From Enterobacter sp. RHBSTW-00175 (GTDB lineage: Bacteria; Pseudomonadota; Gammaproteobacteria; Enterobacterales; Enterobacteriaceae): DNA of 64,000 nucleotides. The notes beneath the pieces were generated by a model. It was given only the letters and a program-made list of their open reading frames with translations. It did no database searches and was not told the DNA's origin. Below, one piece after another: positions 8,293 through 16,919 of this stretch. The stretch is from the NCBI RefSeq assembly GCF_013927005.1, contig NZ_CP055930.1, positions 3,472,001 through 3,536,000 of the forward strand, written 5' to 3'. Each line of letters opens with the position of its first letter. The stretch's first letter is position 1. Made by a program: the position numbers and the translations under genes.

Positions 8293-9795
8293 ATGGTTTC
8301 CAGTCGCCTTGAGATGCGCGGTATCAGCCTGGCCTTTTCTGGCTTTCAGGCGCTGTCGCGTGTGGATTTCACGCTGATCGGTGGAACCGTACACGCGTTG
8401 ACCGGCGCTAATGGTGCAGGAAAGTCGACGCTGATGGCGGTGCTGTGCGGGACTCACGATCATTATGAAGGTGAGATCTGCATAAACAACCAGCCGGTGA
8501 CAATCCGCGAACCACTCGATGCCAAACAGCTGGGCATCCATCTGGTGCAGCAGGAAGTGGACGTAGCGCTGATCCCGGGCTTAAGTATTGCTGAAAATAT
8601 CATGCTCGATCAGCTGGCACAGCCGGGGCATGGCTATAACTGGCGTGCTATTCGCCAGCAGGCGCGACAGGCTCTGGCGCAACTGGATGTGGCGCTGGAT
8701 GTGCGCCGCGGTATAGACAGCTGCACCCTTGCCGAAAAACAGCAAATTTTGCTGGCGCGCGCGTTGTCGCATCACTGCCGTTTTTTGATCCTCGACGAAC
8801 CCACCGCCCCGCTGGATGCCCATGAAAGTGAGCGTCTGTTTACGGTGGTCAAACGCCTGCAACAGCAGGGGATCGGCGTGGTGTTTATCTCCCACCGTAT
8901 TCACGAACTGAAAGCCATCTGCGACACCTTAACGGTTCTGCGCGACGGCAAGCTGATTGAGTCTGGTCCAATGGCGACGCTCAGCGGCGAAGAAATTGTC
9001 GAGAAGATGCTTGGCCACGAGCTGAGCGATATCTACCCGCCGGCGCGCCCTCCTCACAGCGAAGAAACGCTGCTGCGGGTTGAAGGATTGCACGATGAAG
9101 CGCTGCTGAAAGATATCTCCCTGCATTTGCGTAAGGGCGAAATTCTTGGCATTGCGGGCCTGGCGGGGGCGGGGAAAACCGAACTCTGCAAAGCGCTGTT
9201 TGGGGCCAGCAAAAGCCGCGTGACGCGTGGTGAACTGAATCATCAGCCCTGGCAGCCGCGCAGCCCGGCAGATTCAGTACAGCGTGGTCTGGCGCTGGTG
9301 CCGGAAGAGCGGCGCAAAGAGGGCATTTTTATTGATGAACCGGTGAGCATGAATCTGGCGGTGACGGCGGATAACTCTTTTTCGCGCTGGAGCCTGTTTG
9401 GCCACCGCCAGGCGTGGCGCTGGGCGGAAGAGGTGATTGCCCGCGTGGGCGTCAGGGCGCGTGGGCCCGGCCAGGTGTTACGTCGGCTTTCCGGCGGTAA
9501 TCAGCAGAAAGTCGCCATCGGCAAATGGCTGCGCAACGATGCCAGCGTACTGATTTTTGATGAACCCACCAAAGGCGTGGACGTGAAAGCCAAAACCGAT
9601 CTGTTCCAGCTTATCGACGGGCTGGCGCGTGAGGGCAAAGGGGTGATTTATGCCTCCGGCGAATTTGCCGAGCTGGTGGGATTGTGCGATCGCATCTGTG
9701 TGTTGTGGGATGGCCGCGTTGTGGCGGAAATCGCCGGGGCGCAGGCCCGTGAAGAGACATTACTTTATTATTCAACCGGAGGAACGGCGTCGTGA
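8293..9795 (+). CDS. Sugar-type ABC importer ATPase (RbsA/MglA class)
   Basis: 500-residue ATPase with two fused nucleotide-binding domains. Domain 1 has Walker A GANGAGKST (38-46) and Walker B LILDEPTAPLD, but a degenerate signature (LAEKQQ). Domain 2 has GLAGAGKTE as a shifted P-loop, LSGGNQQKV and LIFDEPTKGVD. This asymmetry is typical of RbsA-class pentose/hexose importers. ATG 8293 is preferred over ATG 8275 because AAGGA lies 10 bp before it. It overlaps the permease gene by 4 nt. Position in the methionine salvage island suggests a 5-methylthioribose-like substrate, which is inference. Confidence 0.9.
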   Translation: MVSSRLEMRGISLAFSGFQALSRVDFTLIGGTVHALTGANGAGKSTLMAVLCGTHDHYEGEICINNQPVTIREPLDAKQLGIHLVQQEVDVALIPGLSIAENIMLDQLAQPGHGYNWRAIRQQARQALAQLDVALDVRRGIDSCTLAEKQQILLARALSHHCRFLILDEPTAPLDAHESERLFTVVKRLQQQGIGVVFISHRIHELKAICDTLTVLRDGKLIESGPMATLSGEEIVEKMLGHELSDIYPPARPPHSEETLLRVEGLHDEALLKDISLHLRKGEILGIAGLAGAGKTELCKALFGASKSRVTRGELNHQPWQPRSPADSVQRGLALVPEERRKEGIFIDEPVSMNLAVTADNSFSRWSLFGHRQAWRWAEEVIARVGVRARGPGQVLRRLSGGNQQKVAIGKWLRNDASVLIFDEPTKGVDVKAKTDLFQLIDGLAREGKGVIYASGEFAELVGLCDRICVLWDGRVVAEIAGAQAREETLLYYSTGGTAS

Positions 9796-10787
9796 GCAAG
9801 GCCCTTTCAGTGACTGCGGCGGCGTCTGGCCGTCAGCAAATTTTTGATTTTCTCTATAAGTGGGGCATGTTGCTGACTGTCGTCGCGCTGGTGGCCGTCT
9901 TTGGCCTGGCGTCGGACAACTTCCTCGATCCAAACAACATCATCAATATTCTGCGTTCAATCGCCATTGTGACGGTAATCGCCATCGGGGTATCGATTTC
10001 GCTGACTATCGGCGGGTTTGACCTCTCGGTGGGATCGACGGCATCGCTGGCTAACGCGCTGGTCGTTTCGCTGTTTGTCTGGCACGGCTTTGGCACTACC
10101 GAGTCGATTCTGATCACGCTTGCCCTCTGTACGCTGGTTGGGCTGTTTAACGCATTTCTGATAGTCATCCTGCGTATCCCGGACATGCTGGCTACGCTTG
10201 CCAGCCTGTTTGTTATCCAGGGGGTGGCGATGACCTACAGCTATGGCGGGTCGATCACTGAAAACATGGTTCTGCCGAGCGGCGATATGGCGGAAGGGAC
10301 CATTCCTGCGGCGTTCAGCCTGCTGGGGCAGGTGCCGACCATCGTCATCATCATGCTGGTGGTGACCATTCTGGCCCAACTGGGGCTGTCGCTGACTACC
10401 CACGGACGCCGCATGTACGCCATTGGCGGCAACCCGGAAGCGGCGCGTCTGTCGGGCATTCGCACCACGCGCTACAAGGTGGCGGCCTATGTGATTGCCT
10501 CTTTGCTGGCCGGACTCGGCGGCATTTTGCTGGCCTCACGTATTGGCTCATCGCAGGTGAATGCAGGTGGGGGATATCTGATGGATGCGGTGGCCGCCGC
10601 GTGGATCGGTTTCTCGCTGGCAGGCTCCGGTAAACCGAATGCACTCGGGACGCTGGTCGGGGCGGTTATCCTCGGCGTGCTGTCGAACGGCCTGGTGATG
10701 CTGTCGGTGCCGTACTACGCAATGGACATTATAAAAGGGCTGGTGCTCGCAGTGGCGCTGGCGATTACTTACATACAAAAACGCTAA
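9792..10787 (+). CDS. Sugar-type ABC importer permease (RbsC class)
   Basis: 331-residue inner-membrane permease with about 8-10 hydrophobic segments and the RbsC-family sequence GGFDLSVGSTASLANALV near residues 72-89. Conserved LSGIRTTRYKVAAYVIASLLAG and GGGYLMDAVAAAWIG stretches are present. It starts with GTG at 9792, overlapping the ATPase stop (GTGA), with GGAGG upstream. It would form a homodimeric channel with the ATPase and the binding protein encoded next. Confidence 0.9.
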   Translation: MSKALSVTAAASGRQQIFDFLYKWGMLLTVVALVAVFGLASDNFLDPNNIINILRSIAIVTVIAIGVSISLTIGGFDLSVGSTASLANALVVSLFVWHGFGTTESILITLALCTLVGLFNAFLIVILRIPDMLATLASLFVIQGVAMTYSYGGSITENMVLPSGDMAEGTIPAAFSLLGQVPTIVIIMLVVTILAQLGLSLTTHGRRMYAIGGNPEAARLSGIRTTRYKVAAYVIASLLAGLGGILLASRIGSSQVNAGGGYLMDAVAAAWIGFSLAGSGKPNALGTLVGAVILGVLSNGLVMLSVPYYAMDIIKGLVLAVALAITYIQKR

Positions 10788-10817
10788 CGACTTATAACAA
10801 CACAACGGGATAACAGA

Positions 10818-11882
10818 ATGAAAAAAATCGCACTCTCTTTGGTGGCATTAGGGTTATTGACTGCACTGCCAGGCTATGCGGCAACGCCAGCGCCAGTTCC
10901 GGCAGCCATTGCAAACCACGATGGCCCGATCCGCATTGCGGTGATCCGAAATCTCGGCTCTGACGACAACACCACCCAGTTTGTCGCCGGTGCCATTCAG
11001 GAAGGGAAAAAGCTCGGCTTTAAGGTCAGCACCTTTTTAAGCAACGGTGATGATGCCAAATTCCAGGACTTCGTGAACCAGGCGATTAGCCAGAAGTATG
11101 ACGGGATCATCCTCTCTCAGGGGCGCGATCCGTACTCAACGGCGCTGGTGAAGAAAGCGGTGGATGCCGGGATTAAAGTGTCGGTATTTGATACCGCCGT
11201 TAACGGCACAATCCCGGGAGTGACCGTCACTCAGCAGGATGACGCCTCCCTGACCAATCTCTCCTTCGGCCAGCTGGCGAAAGATTTCAATGGTAAGGCG
11301 AACATCGTCAAGCTGTGGGTGGCAGGCTTCCCACCGATGGAGCGCCGCCAGGCCGCGTATAAAGAGCTGCAAAAGCAGTATCCGGATATCAAAGAGCTGG
11401 AATCCATTGGCGCAGTGTCTTCTGACGTGCAGGGCGACACCGCCAACAAAGTGGGTGCGATTCTGGCGAAATACCCGAAAGGCAAAATCGACGCCATCTG
11501 GGGAACCTGGGATGCATTCAGCCAGGGCGCGTATAAGGCCCTGAAAGAGAATGGCCGCACTGAAATCAAACTCTACAGCATCGATATTTCTAACCAGGAT
11601 TTGCAACTGATGCGTGAATCCGGCAGTCCGTGGAAAGTGAGCGTGGCCGTCGATCCGAAGCTGATTGGCGCGACGAACGTGCGTCTGGTTGCCAACAAGA
11701 TTGCCGGTGAAACCACGCCTGCGACCTACGATTTCAAAGCTGCGGCGATCCCGCAGGCGCTGCTGACCGCGCAGCCAGGGGCGGTGAACGTGGCGTCGCT
11801 GGGTAAAATCATCCCGGGCTGGGGCCAGACCGAAGATTTTATCGCGCCGTGGTTTGCGACGCTGGAAGCGAAAAATAAATAA
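10818..11882 (+). CDS. Periplasmic sugar-binding protein of the ABC importer
   Basis: 354-residue type I (RbsB-like) binding protein. The signal peptide is about residues 1-21, cleaved after PGYA. The mature chain begins the fold with IRIAVIRNLGSDDNTTQFVAGAI and has the YDGIILSQG and DAGIKVSVFDT segments of the ribose-binding cluster. The WGTWDAFSQGAYKAL motif late in the chain is a typical ligand-pocket region. It sits 30 bp after the permease. The ligand is inferred from location to be methylthioribose or a related thio-sugar; a ribose-like pentose is the main alternative. Confidence 0.9.
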   Translation: MKKIALSLVALGLLTALPGYAATPAPVPAAIANHDGPIRIAVIRNLGSDDNTTQFVAGAIQEGKKLGFKVSTFLSNGDDAKFQDFVNQAISQKYDGIILSQGRDPYSTALVKKAVDAGIKVSVFDTAVNGTIPGVTVTQQDDASLTNLSFGQLAKDFNGKANIVKLWVAGFPPMERRQAAYKELQKQYPDIKELESIGAVSSDVQGDTANKVGAILAKYPKGKIDAIWGTWDAFSQGAYKALKENGRTEIKLYSIDISNQDLQLMRESGSPWKVSVAVDPKLIGATNVRLVANKIAGETTPATYDFKAAAIPQALLTAQPGAVNVASLGKIIPGWGQTEDFIAPWFATLEAKNK

Positions 11883-11886
11883 ACCC

Positions 11887-11955
11887 CTGCCCGGTGGCGC
11901 TGCGCTTACCGGGCCTACGGATTTGTAGGCCCGGTAAGCGCAGCCGCCACCCGGC
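11887..11955. repeat. BIME: two opposed REP units
   Basis: Head-to-head REP-like units (CCCGGTGGCGCTGCGCTTAC and its near mirror) joined by GGCCTACGG...TAGGCCC, able to form a long hairpin. It separates the binding-protein gene from the LVIVD gene without removing the latter's own ribosome site. Confidence 0.85.
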
Positions 11956-11970
11956 AAAAAGGAGCCAGAA

Positions 11971-13212
11971 GTGACCCAATTACCGCCTCCTGAATACAGC
12001 CGCAATATGCGGCTGATTGGCCATAGCGACCAGGGGGGTCGCCCTGACGGCGTCCAGCTGATGGTGCATCGCGGTTTTGCGTATATTGGCCATATGGTGT
12101 CGCAGGGGTTTTCGATTGTGGACGTACGCGACCCGAAAAATCCAAAAGCGGCGGGCTACGTGCCTGCGCCACCCGGCACCTGGAATGTGCATCTTCAGGC
12201 GCACGACGACCTGCTGCTGGTGATTAACGCCCGGGATCTGTTTGCCGATGCTCGATTTGCGGATGAAAAGGTGTATTACACCCGCCAGGTGGGGGAAACC
12301 GTCAGCGACGTGCAGGATAAAGGCTGGAGCGCGGGGCTGCGGGTGTTTGATATCTCCACCCCGGATAAACCACGCGAAATCGGTTTTTTGTCGCTGAATG
12401 GCATCGGTATTCACCGTATCTGGTATGTAGGTGGACGCTGGGCGTACGTGTCGGCGCTGATCGACGGTTTTACCGATTACATCTTCCTGACCATCGATCT
12501 GACCGATCCGTGTAAGCCCGAGGTGGCGGGGCGCTGGTGGCTGCCTGGGATGCACCAGGCTGAAGGTGAGCAACCTAACTGGCCGGAAGGTAAACGCTAT
12601 GCGCTGCACCACGCGATTATCGCCGGGGACACTGCCTACGGCAGCTGGCGTGACGGTGGGCTGACATTGCTGGATGTGAAAGACAGAACCCAGCCGAAGC
12701 TGATTAGCCATCGTAACTGGAGTCCGCCATTTGGTGGCGGCACGCATACTGCGCTGCCGTTGCCGGATCGCGACCTTCTGGTGGTGCTGGACGAAGCGGT
12801 GCTCGATAACCAGCAAGATGGCGAGAAGCTGATCTGGCTGTTTGATATTCGCGAGCCGTCTAACCCGGTGAGTATCTCTACTTTTCCGCAGCCGAATGAG
12901 ATTGACTACGTGGCAAAAGGAGCGCACTTCGGCCCGCATAACCTGCATGAAAACCGGCCGGGAAGCTTTGTCAGTTCAACGCTGATTTTCGCCACATATC
13001 AGAATGCCGGTGTACGTGCGTATGACATTTCTAATCCGTATCGCCCGGTTGAAACGGGGGCGCTGGTTCCTGCAGCACCGGCGAAGATGATGGATACGCG
13101 GCCGAATCGCCCGCAGGTGATCCAGTCGTGCGATGTGTTTGTGGACGCCCAGGGGATTATTTACAGCACGGATTATAACGGTGGGTTATCGGTGATTGAG
13201 TATTTGGGATGA
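11971..13212 (+). CDS. LVIVD-repeat beta-propeller protein
   Basis: 413-residue cytoplasmic protein (no signal peptide) built from repeated blade motifs such as FSIVDVRDPKNP (near 47), LRVFDISTPDKP, LTLLDVKDRTQP, IWLFDIREPSNP and VRAYDISNPYRP: the LVIVD repeat of a beta-propeller. Recurrent histidines near blade edges (VHLQAHDD, GIHR, ALHHA, GTHTA, HFGPHNLHE) suggest a metal or ligand site in the pore. It starts with GTG at 11971 after AAGGAG and ends the ABC importer operon. Function is not known. A role in thio-sugar or sulfur metabolism is inferred only from location. Confidence 0.8.
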   Translation: MTQLPPPEYSRNMRLIGHSDQGGRPDGVQLMVHRGFAYIGHMVSQGFSIVDVRDPKNPKAAGYVPAPPGTWNVHLQAHDDLLLVINARDLFADARFADEKVYYTRQVGETVSDVQDKGWSAGLRVFDISTPDKPREIGFLSLNGIGIHRIWYVGGRWAYVSALIDGFTDYIFLTIDLTDPCKPEVAGRWWLPGMHQAEGEQPNWPEGKRYALHHAIIAGDTAYGSWRDGGLTLLDVKDRTQPKLISHRNWSPPFGGGTHTALPLPDRDLLVVLDEAVLDNQQDGEKLIWLFDIREPSNPVSISTFPQPNEIDYVAKGAHFGPHNLHENRPGSFVSSTLIFATYQNAGVRAYDISNPYRPVETGALVPAAPAKMMDTRPNRPQVIQSCDVFVDAQGIIYSTDYNGGLSVIEYLG

Positions 13213-13216
13213 GTTT

Positions 13217-13291
13217 TTGCCGGGTGGCGGCTTCGCCTTACCCGGCCTACATTCGAATCGTAGGCCCGGTAAGTGCAGCGCCACCGGGCAC
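13217..13291. repeat. BIME between convergent LVIVD gene and mtnK
   Basis: Two opposed REP-like units (GCCGGGTGGCGGCTTCGCCT and its partner) with GGCCTACATT...CGTAGGCCC in the middle, closely resembling the element at 11887. It lies in the tail-to-tail spacer and probably ends both transcripts. Confidence 0.85.
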
Positions 13292-13302
13292 AAAGCCGGC
13301 AC

Positions 13303-14499
13303 TCAGCTGTACTGACGCACTCGTGCCAGCAGCTCTTCCACGTTGTCGATGCGCTCGGCAATCACAATCAACGCTCTGCCAAGCGTAATGGCATGGCGCA
13401 GACATTCGTGGCGCATGGCGTCGTCCTGAATGGTGTCGATATCGGCCACGTGCGAAAGGCCTACGCTGCGGCGAATCAGTTCGGTGCCGCAGAAACCGAT
13501 GGCATCTTTCCACACTTTTTTCAGGAACTCAGAGGCATAACCTGGTGCGCTCAGCGCGGCATCGCGCGTTTTCTCGTGTGCCAGCGCCTGGAAGCGTTCT
13601 GAGAAGGTATTCCACAGCACCTGGATATCGGTCAGGCGTTGTTCGCGGGCGGCGGCGTCACGAATACCCAGATGTCCTGGCAGGCCGCAGAAGTTCAGCA
13701 GCAGGTTGCCGATAGCCGTACCCACGTCGAAACCTATCGGGCCGTAATAACCAAATTCCGCATCGATAGCTTTCAGACTACCGTCAGCCACGAAGATAGA
13801 GCCACTATGGATATCACCGTGCAGCAAGGCTTCGGCCTGGGAGAAGAAACGGTGCTTGAGTGAGGCCACCGCGACTTTTAACTGAGCATCATCACGCAGG
13901 GCGGCCACGTCGTTTTCCAGTGCGGCAGGGTAGTTGTTACGCTCGTGGATCTGATACGGATCGTTGAAGAACAGATCTTCGGTTATCTCGCACATCTCCG
14001 GGTTAATGAACTTCGCCACCTGCGCTTTTTTATCGTGCGGGTGCAGATAAAAGTCGCTGGTGTGGAACAGCGTGTGGGCGAGATATTCCCCCAGCTGGCG
14101 TGCGGCCTGTGGGTAGAAGGTGTTTTTAATCAGCTCGCCGCGCCAGATGTTATGGCTGGAGAGATCTTCCATCACCATTACTGCCAGTTCCGGGTCGAAG
14201 TGGTGAATTTTAACGGTGTGCTGTGGGCTGTGCTGGTAATGCTCAACCAGGGTTTGCGCCTCCAGACGGGCGCGGTCCAGCGTTAACGGCCAGGACTCGC
14301 CAACACAGCGGACGTAAGGCAGAGCCTGTTTTACGATGATGCGGCTTACACCTTGCGTATCGTAAATTTTGAAAACCAGATTGAGGTTGCCGTCGCCCAC
14401 TTCCTGCGCCTGTACCAGTGAGGAGGGATCGTCAAGGCCGCCAAACTGCTTTGCATACTCCACAGCGTCCTGGGCGGTAAAGGTACGGTATTGCGACAT
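13303..14499 (-). CDS. mtnK: MtnK, 5-methylthioribose kinase
   Basis: 398 residues, the length of the Klebsiella enzyme. It phosphorylates 5-methylthioribose to the 1-phosphate, the committed step of methionine salvage. The APH-like kinase fold is visible: the ATP-binding loop [12 protein letters not shown] (35-45), catalytic HGDIHSGS (Asp229), and DAEFG (246-250), the MtnK version of DFG. The start was set at ATG 14499, which has AGGA seven bases upstream; the longer frame to 14571 would run through the MetJ boxes. Divergent from mtnA across a shared control region. Confidence 0.95.
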   Translation of the reverse strand: MSQYRTFTAQDAVEYAKQFGGLDDPSSLVQAQEVGDGNLNLVFKIYDTQGVSRIIVKQALPYVRCVGESWPLTLDRARLEAQTLVEHYQHSPQHTVKIHHFDPELAVMVMEDLSSHNIWRGELIKNTFYPQAARQLGEYLAHTLFHTSDFYLHPHDKKAQVAKFINPEMCEITEDLFFNDPYQIHERNNYPAALENDVAALRDDAQLKVAVASLKHRFFSQAEALLHGDIHSGSIFVADGSLKAIDAEFGYYGPIGFDVGTAIGNLLLNFCGLPGHLGIRDAAAREQRLTDIQVLWNTFSERFQALAHEKTRDAALSAPGYASEFLKKVWKDAIGFCGTELIRRSVGLSHVADIDTIQDDAMRHECLRHAITLGRALIVIAERIDNVEELLARVRQYS

Positions 14500-14528
14500 T
14501 GCCTGATCCTCACTGATTTTGGTAATAA

Positions 14529-14552
14529 AGACATTTAGACGTCTATACATCT
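14529..14552. promoter_or_regulatory. MetJ operator between mtnK and mtnA
   Basis: Three tandem met boxes: AGACATTT (14529-14536, 6/8), AGACGTCT (14537-14544, 8/8) and ATACATCT (14545-14552, 6/8); the next octamer matches 4/8. Contiguous octamers bound by MetJ dimers are the usual form of this operator. It lies 30 bp upstream of the mtnK start and 52 bp upstream of mtnA, so it likely represses both. Confidence 0.9.
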
Positions 14553-14604
14553 GGATTTCATCCTGACACAATGTGATACATCAACGCAACAGAGAATTAA
14601 CGAC

Positions 14605-15621
14605 ATGCAGACATTACAGACGACCAGCCTGCGGGTGGCGGAAAATCAGCTATTTATTCTCGATCAGCAGGCGCTTCCACAGGAGAAACGCTGGCTGGAT
14701 GCTTCCACCACCGAGGCGCTGGTGGGGCATATCCATGCCCTGCGCGTGCGTGGTGCGCCGTTGATTGGGCTTTCTGCAAGCCTGCTGCTGGCCCTGCTGG
14801 CTGAAAATGGCAAAAGTCGTGACGAGCTTTCGCAGGCGCTGGAAACGCTGCGCGCCTCCCGCCCGACGGCGGTCAACCTGATGAATAACCTCGACCGTAT
14901 GAAGCTGGCTCTGTGGCAGGAAGATTTTGTTCCGGCACTGGTGGCAGAAGCGCTGCGTCTGATTGACGAAGATAAGCAGTTGTGCGACGCCATTGCGAAA
15001 GCCGGTAGCGCGCTGGTTAAGCCCGGTAGCCGCCTGCTGACGCACTGCAATACTGGCGGGCTGGCGACTGCGGGTGTGGGTACGGCGCTTGGGGTGATTG
15101 CCCGTGCTCATCAGGAAGGCAATGTCAGCAACGTTTGGGTAGACGAAACACGTCCTCTGTTGCAGGGCGGAAGACTGACCGCATGGGAGCTGGGTGAGCT
15201 TGGCGTACCCTATCAGCTGATTACCGATTTCATGGCCGCCAGCCTGATGGCAAAAGGGCAGGTGGACGCCGTATGGGTAGGTGCAGACCGCATTGCCGCT
15301 AACGGCGACGTGGCGAACAAAATTGGCACTTACTCGCTGGCGGTACTGGCGAAATTCCATGGTATTCCGTTCTACGTTGCCGCCCCGCAAACCACGCTCG
15401 ACCCGGACTGCCCGAACGGTGACGCTATCCCAATTGAACAACGCGCCGCCAGCGAAGTGACGGGCGTGGCGGGCAGCTTTGGTGCAGTGCAGTGGGCGCC
15501 TGAAAATGCGCAGGTTTACAACCCGGCATTTGACGTCACACCGGCGTCGCTTATCAGTGGTTGGGTGCTGGATACCGGCGTAGTGACGCCAGAGGACGTG
15601 GCAAAGGGGAAATTTGCCTGA
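14605..15621 (+). CDS. mtnA: MtnA, methylthioribose-1-phosphate isomerase
   Basis: 338 residues of the eIF2B-like isomerase family; converts methylthioribose-1-phosphate to methylthioribulose-1-phosphate. RVRGAPLIG (48-56) is the phosphate-binding loop, Cys148 in THCNTGG the catalytic cysteine, and Asp228 in [10 protein letters not shown] the catalytic acid. The ATG at 14605 is the first in frame after the MetJ boxes. The START-domain gene follows 43 bp after its stop. Confidence 0.95.
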   Translation: MQTLQTTSLRVAENQLFILDQQALPQEKRWLDASTTEALVGHIHALRVRGAPLIGLSASLLLALLAENGKSRDELSQALETLRASRPTAVNLMNNLDRMKLALWQEDFVPALVAEALRLIDEDKQLCDAIAKAGSALVKPGSRLLTHCNTGGLATAGVGTALGVIARAHQEGNVSNVWVDETRPLLQGGRLTAWELGELGVPYQLITDFMAASLMAKGQVDAVWVGADRIAANGDVANKIGTYSLAVLAKFHGIPFYVAAPQTTLDPDCPNGDAIPIEQRAASEVTGVAGSFGAVQWAPENAQVYNPAFDVTPASLISGWVLDTGVVTPEDVAKGKFA

Positions 15622-15664
15622 GCCGGACTATCCTTTAAGGGTTTCCCTTAAAGAGGACCGTAAC

Positions 15665-16135
15665 GTGACTCTTGATCCTGATACTGACCTAAAACTGGAA
15701 CGCGTGGTGGATGCGCCACGCGACCTGCTGTGGCTCTGCTGGACCACACCGGAACACATCAAAAACTTCTTCATCCCCGTTCCTCATAAAGTCACCGAAT
15801 GCGACCTCGACCTGCGTGTGGGCGGGCGGTTTAACACCGTTTTTGAGGTGGATGGGCAACGGATGGACAACAAGGGCGTCTTTCTGGAAATTGACCCGGG
15901 CAGAAAGCTGGTCTTTACCGATGGCTACACCGAAGACTGGAAACCGGCTGAAAAACCCTTTATGACGGCGATCCTGCTGCTGGAAGATGCGGGAGAAGGC
16001 AAAACCCGTTATACCGCAATTGCGCGTCATCCAACGGCGGAAATACGTGAACAGCATGAACAGATGGGCTTCCACGAAGGGTGGGGCATTGTGCTGGATC
16101 AGCTGGTGGAGTATGTGAAAGGGCTAAAACTGTAG
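15665..16135 (+). CDS. SRPBCC (START/AHSA1-like) domain protein
   Basis: 156 residues with the AHSA1/CalC helix-grip fold pattern: LERVVDAPRDLLWLCWTTPEHIKNFF at the N-terminus, DLDLRVGGRFNTVF, and the C-terminal QMGFHEGWGIVLDQLVEYVK helix. The family binds small hydrophobic ligands; no catalytic residues can be assigned. The GTG start at 15665 is chosen because GAGGA lies seven bases before it; a longer TTG-started frame begins at 15614 inside mtnA. It is probably read through from mtnA and ends at a hairpin repeat. Confidence 0.78.
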   Translation: MTLDPDTDLKLERVVDAPRDLLWLCWTTPEHIKNFFIPVPHKVTECDLDLRVGGRFNTVFEVDGQRMDNKGVFLEIDPGRKLVFTDGYTEDWKPAEKPFMTAILLLEDAGEGKTRYTAIARHPTAEIREQHEQMGFHEGWGIVLDQLVEYVKGLKL

Positions 16136-16145
16136 TGCTCTTAGA

Positions 16146-16182
16146 CCCCCTCTCCCTGAGGGAGAGGGCTGGGGTGAGGGGG
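16146..16182. repeat. Dispersed hairpin repeat, copy 1
   Basis: CCCTCTCCC (16148-16156), three bases, GGGAGAGGG (16160-16168), then CTGGGGTGAGGG. A near-identical unit lies at 59626; reverse-oriented copies lie at 16839 and, split by the IS481-family element, at 17102/18411. It follows the SRPBCC stop by 10 bp and may terminate that transcript. Confidence 0.8.
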
Positions 16183-16194
16183 AAAACTGACTGG

Positions 16195-16467
16195 TCATGT
16201 CACAGACACATTTCTATTCCTTGTTGTTCTAATCTGACGAAAAATGGGTTCCCCCTTTTCATCAAAGTACCTTTCCGGCCATATCATATCCGGTGGAATG
16301 TTGAGCGCCTGAGCGATAAGTAATTCTCCTTTCGGCCAGGGACGGGAGAGTGCATTTGCTAGTGTGGATGATGAAAGCCCAGCCTTACGGGACAATGCTG
16401 CGAGGCTTGTCCCATGTTTTTTTAGTGCAGCAATGATATCGGCAGGATGCCAGTTTTGATGGTGCAT
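16195..16467 (-). CDS. Nlp/SfsB-family DNA-binding regulator (Ner-like)
   Basis: 90 residues with the Ner/Nlp HTH: WHPADIIAALKKHGTSLAALS followed by KAGLSSSTLANALSRPWPKGE (about residues 6-48), the signature shared by Mu Ner and enterobacterial SfsB/Nlp. A strong AAAGGAG site lies before ATG 16467. Divergent from a small XRE gene with an inverted repeat between. The target is unknown; local autoregulation is likely. Confidence 0.82.
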   Translation of the reverse strand: MHHQNWHPADIIAALKKHGTSLAALSRKAGLSSSTLANALSRPWPKGELLIAQALNIPPDMIWPERYFDEKGEPIFRQIRTTRNRNVSVT

Positions 16468-16503
16468 GTCGTACTCCTTTACTGGTGTTCGTTACGCATC
16501 TGA

Positions 16504-16522
16504 TTATCCCGTTTTGGGATAA
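16504..16522. promoter_or_regulatory. Inverted-repeat operator candidate between two regulators
   Basis: TTATCCC-GTTTT-GGGATAA, perfect 7 bp arms with a 5 bp spacer, in the 107 bp gap between the divergent Nlp and XRE genes. A direct repeat AGGATAT occurs at about 16537 and 16552. Well placed for regulation by either protein. Confidence 0.55.
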
Positions 16523-16574
16523 AAACGCAATCAGAGGATATTCGATTTCAGGATATTTTTATGGAATCGGAACA

Positions 16575-16799
16575 ATGGCTTCTGTCTACTCAGATGAATA
16601 CCAGCGCGTTATCAATGCGTTGAAGAAAGCTCGTAAAGAGAAGGGAATTACTCAGGCACAACTAGCTGAGGCGCTGGGCAAACCGCAGTCGTTTATCGCT
16701 AAAGTGGAAAATGGTGAACGCAGGTTAGATGTGGTGGAGTTTGTGCATCTGGCGAGATTGGTTGGGGCGGATGTACAGATGATTATTAATAGTATTTGA
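16575..16799 (+). CDS. Small XRE-family HTH protein
   Basis: 74 residues, essentially only a Cro/C1-type HTH (about residues 12-66: ALKKARKEKGITQAQLAEAL, then GKPQSFIAKVENGERRLDVVEF). The start at ATG 16575 gives the usual single-domain length; the frame is open to 16485 but that part has no family resemblance. No toxin-like partner lies next to it, so it is more likely a stand-alone regulator than an antitoxin. Confidence 0.78.
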   Translation: MASVYSDEYQRVINALKKARKEKGITQAQLAEALGKPQSFIAKVENGERRLDVVEFVHLARLVGADVQMIINSI

Positions 16800-16838
16800 T
16801 CTGCATCTGGAGGTGGGGAATTAGGTTGTGGTCTGATG

Positions 16839-16872
16839 CCCTCACCCCAACTCTCTTCCACAGGGCTGAGGG
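16839..16872. repeat. Dispersed hairpin repeat, diverged reverse copy
   Basis: CCCTCACCCCAACTCTC followed by a degraded second arm (CAGGGCTGAGGG). Same family as 16146 and 59626 but in reverse orientation, with the stem partly lost. Confidence 0.55.
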
Positions 16873-16919
16873 TTCCCCAGTAATGTTTGTCTTTATCCAG
16901 CGATGACATTATGCCATTG

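Noticed and set aside
11136..12005. Long minus-strand frame over the binding-protein gene
   Set aside because: Lies opposite a well-supported periplasmic protein and reads through a BIME; no domain resemblance.
16575..16799. XRE protein as antitoxin of a second TA pair
   Set aside because: No RelE/HigB/HipA-like gene adjoins it; the only neighbour is another DNA-binding protein.
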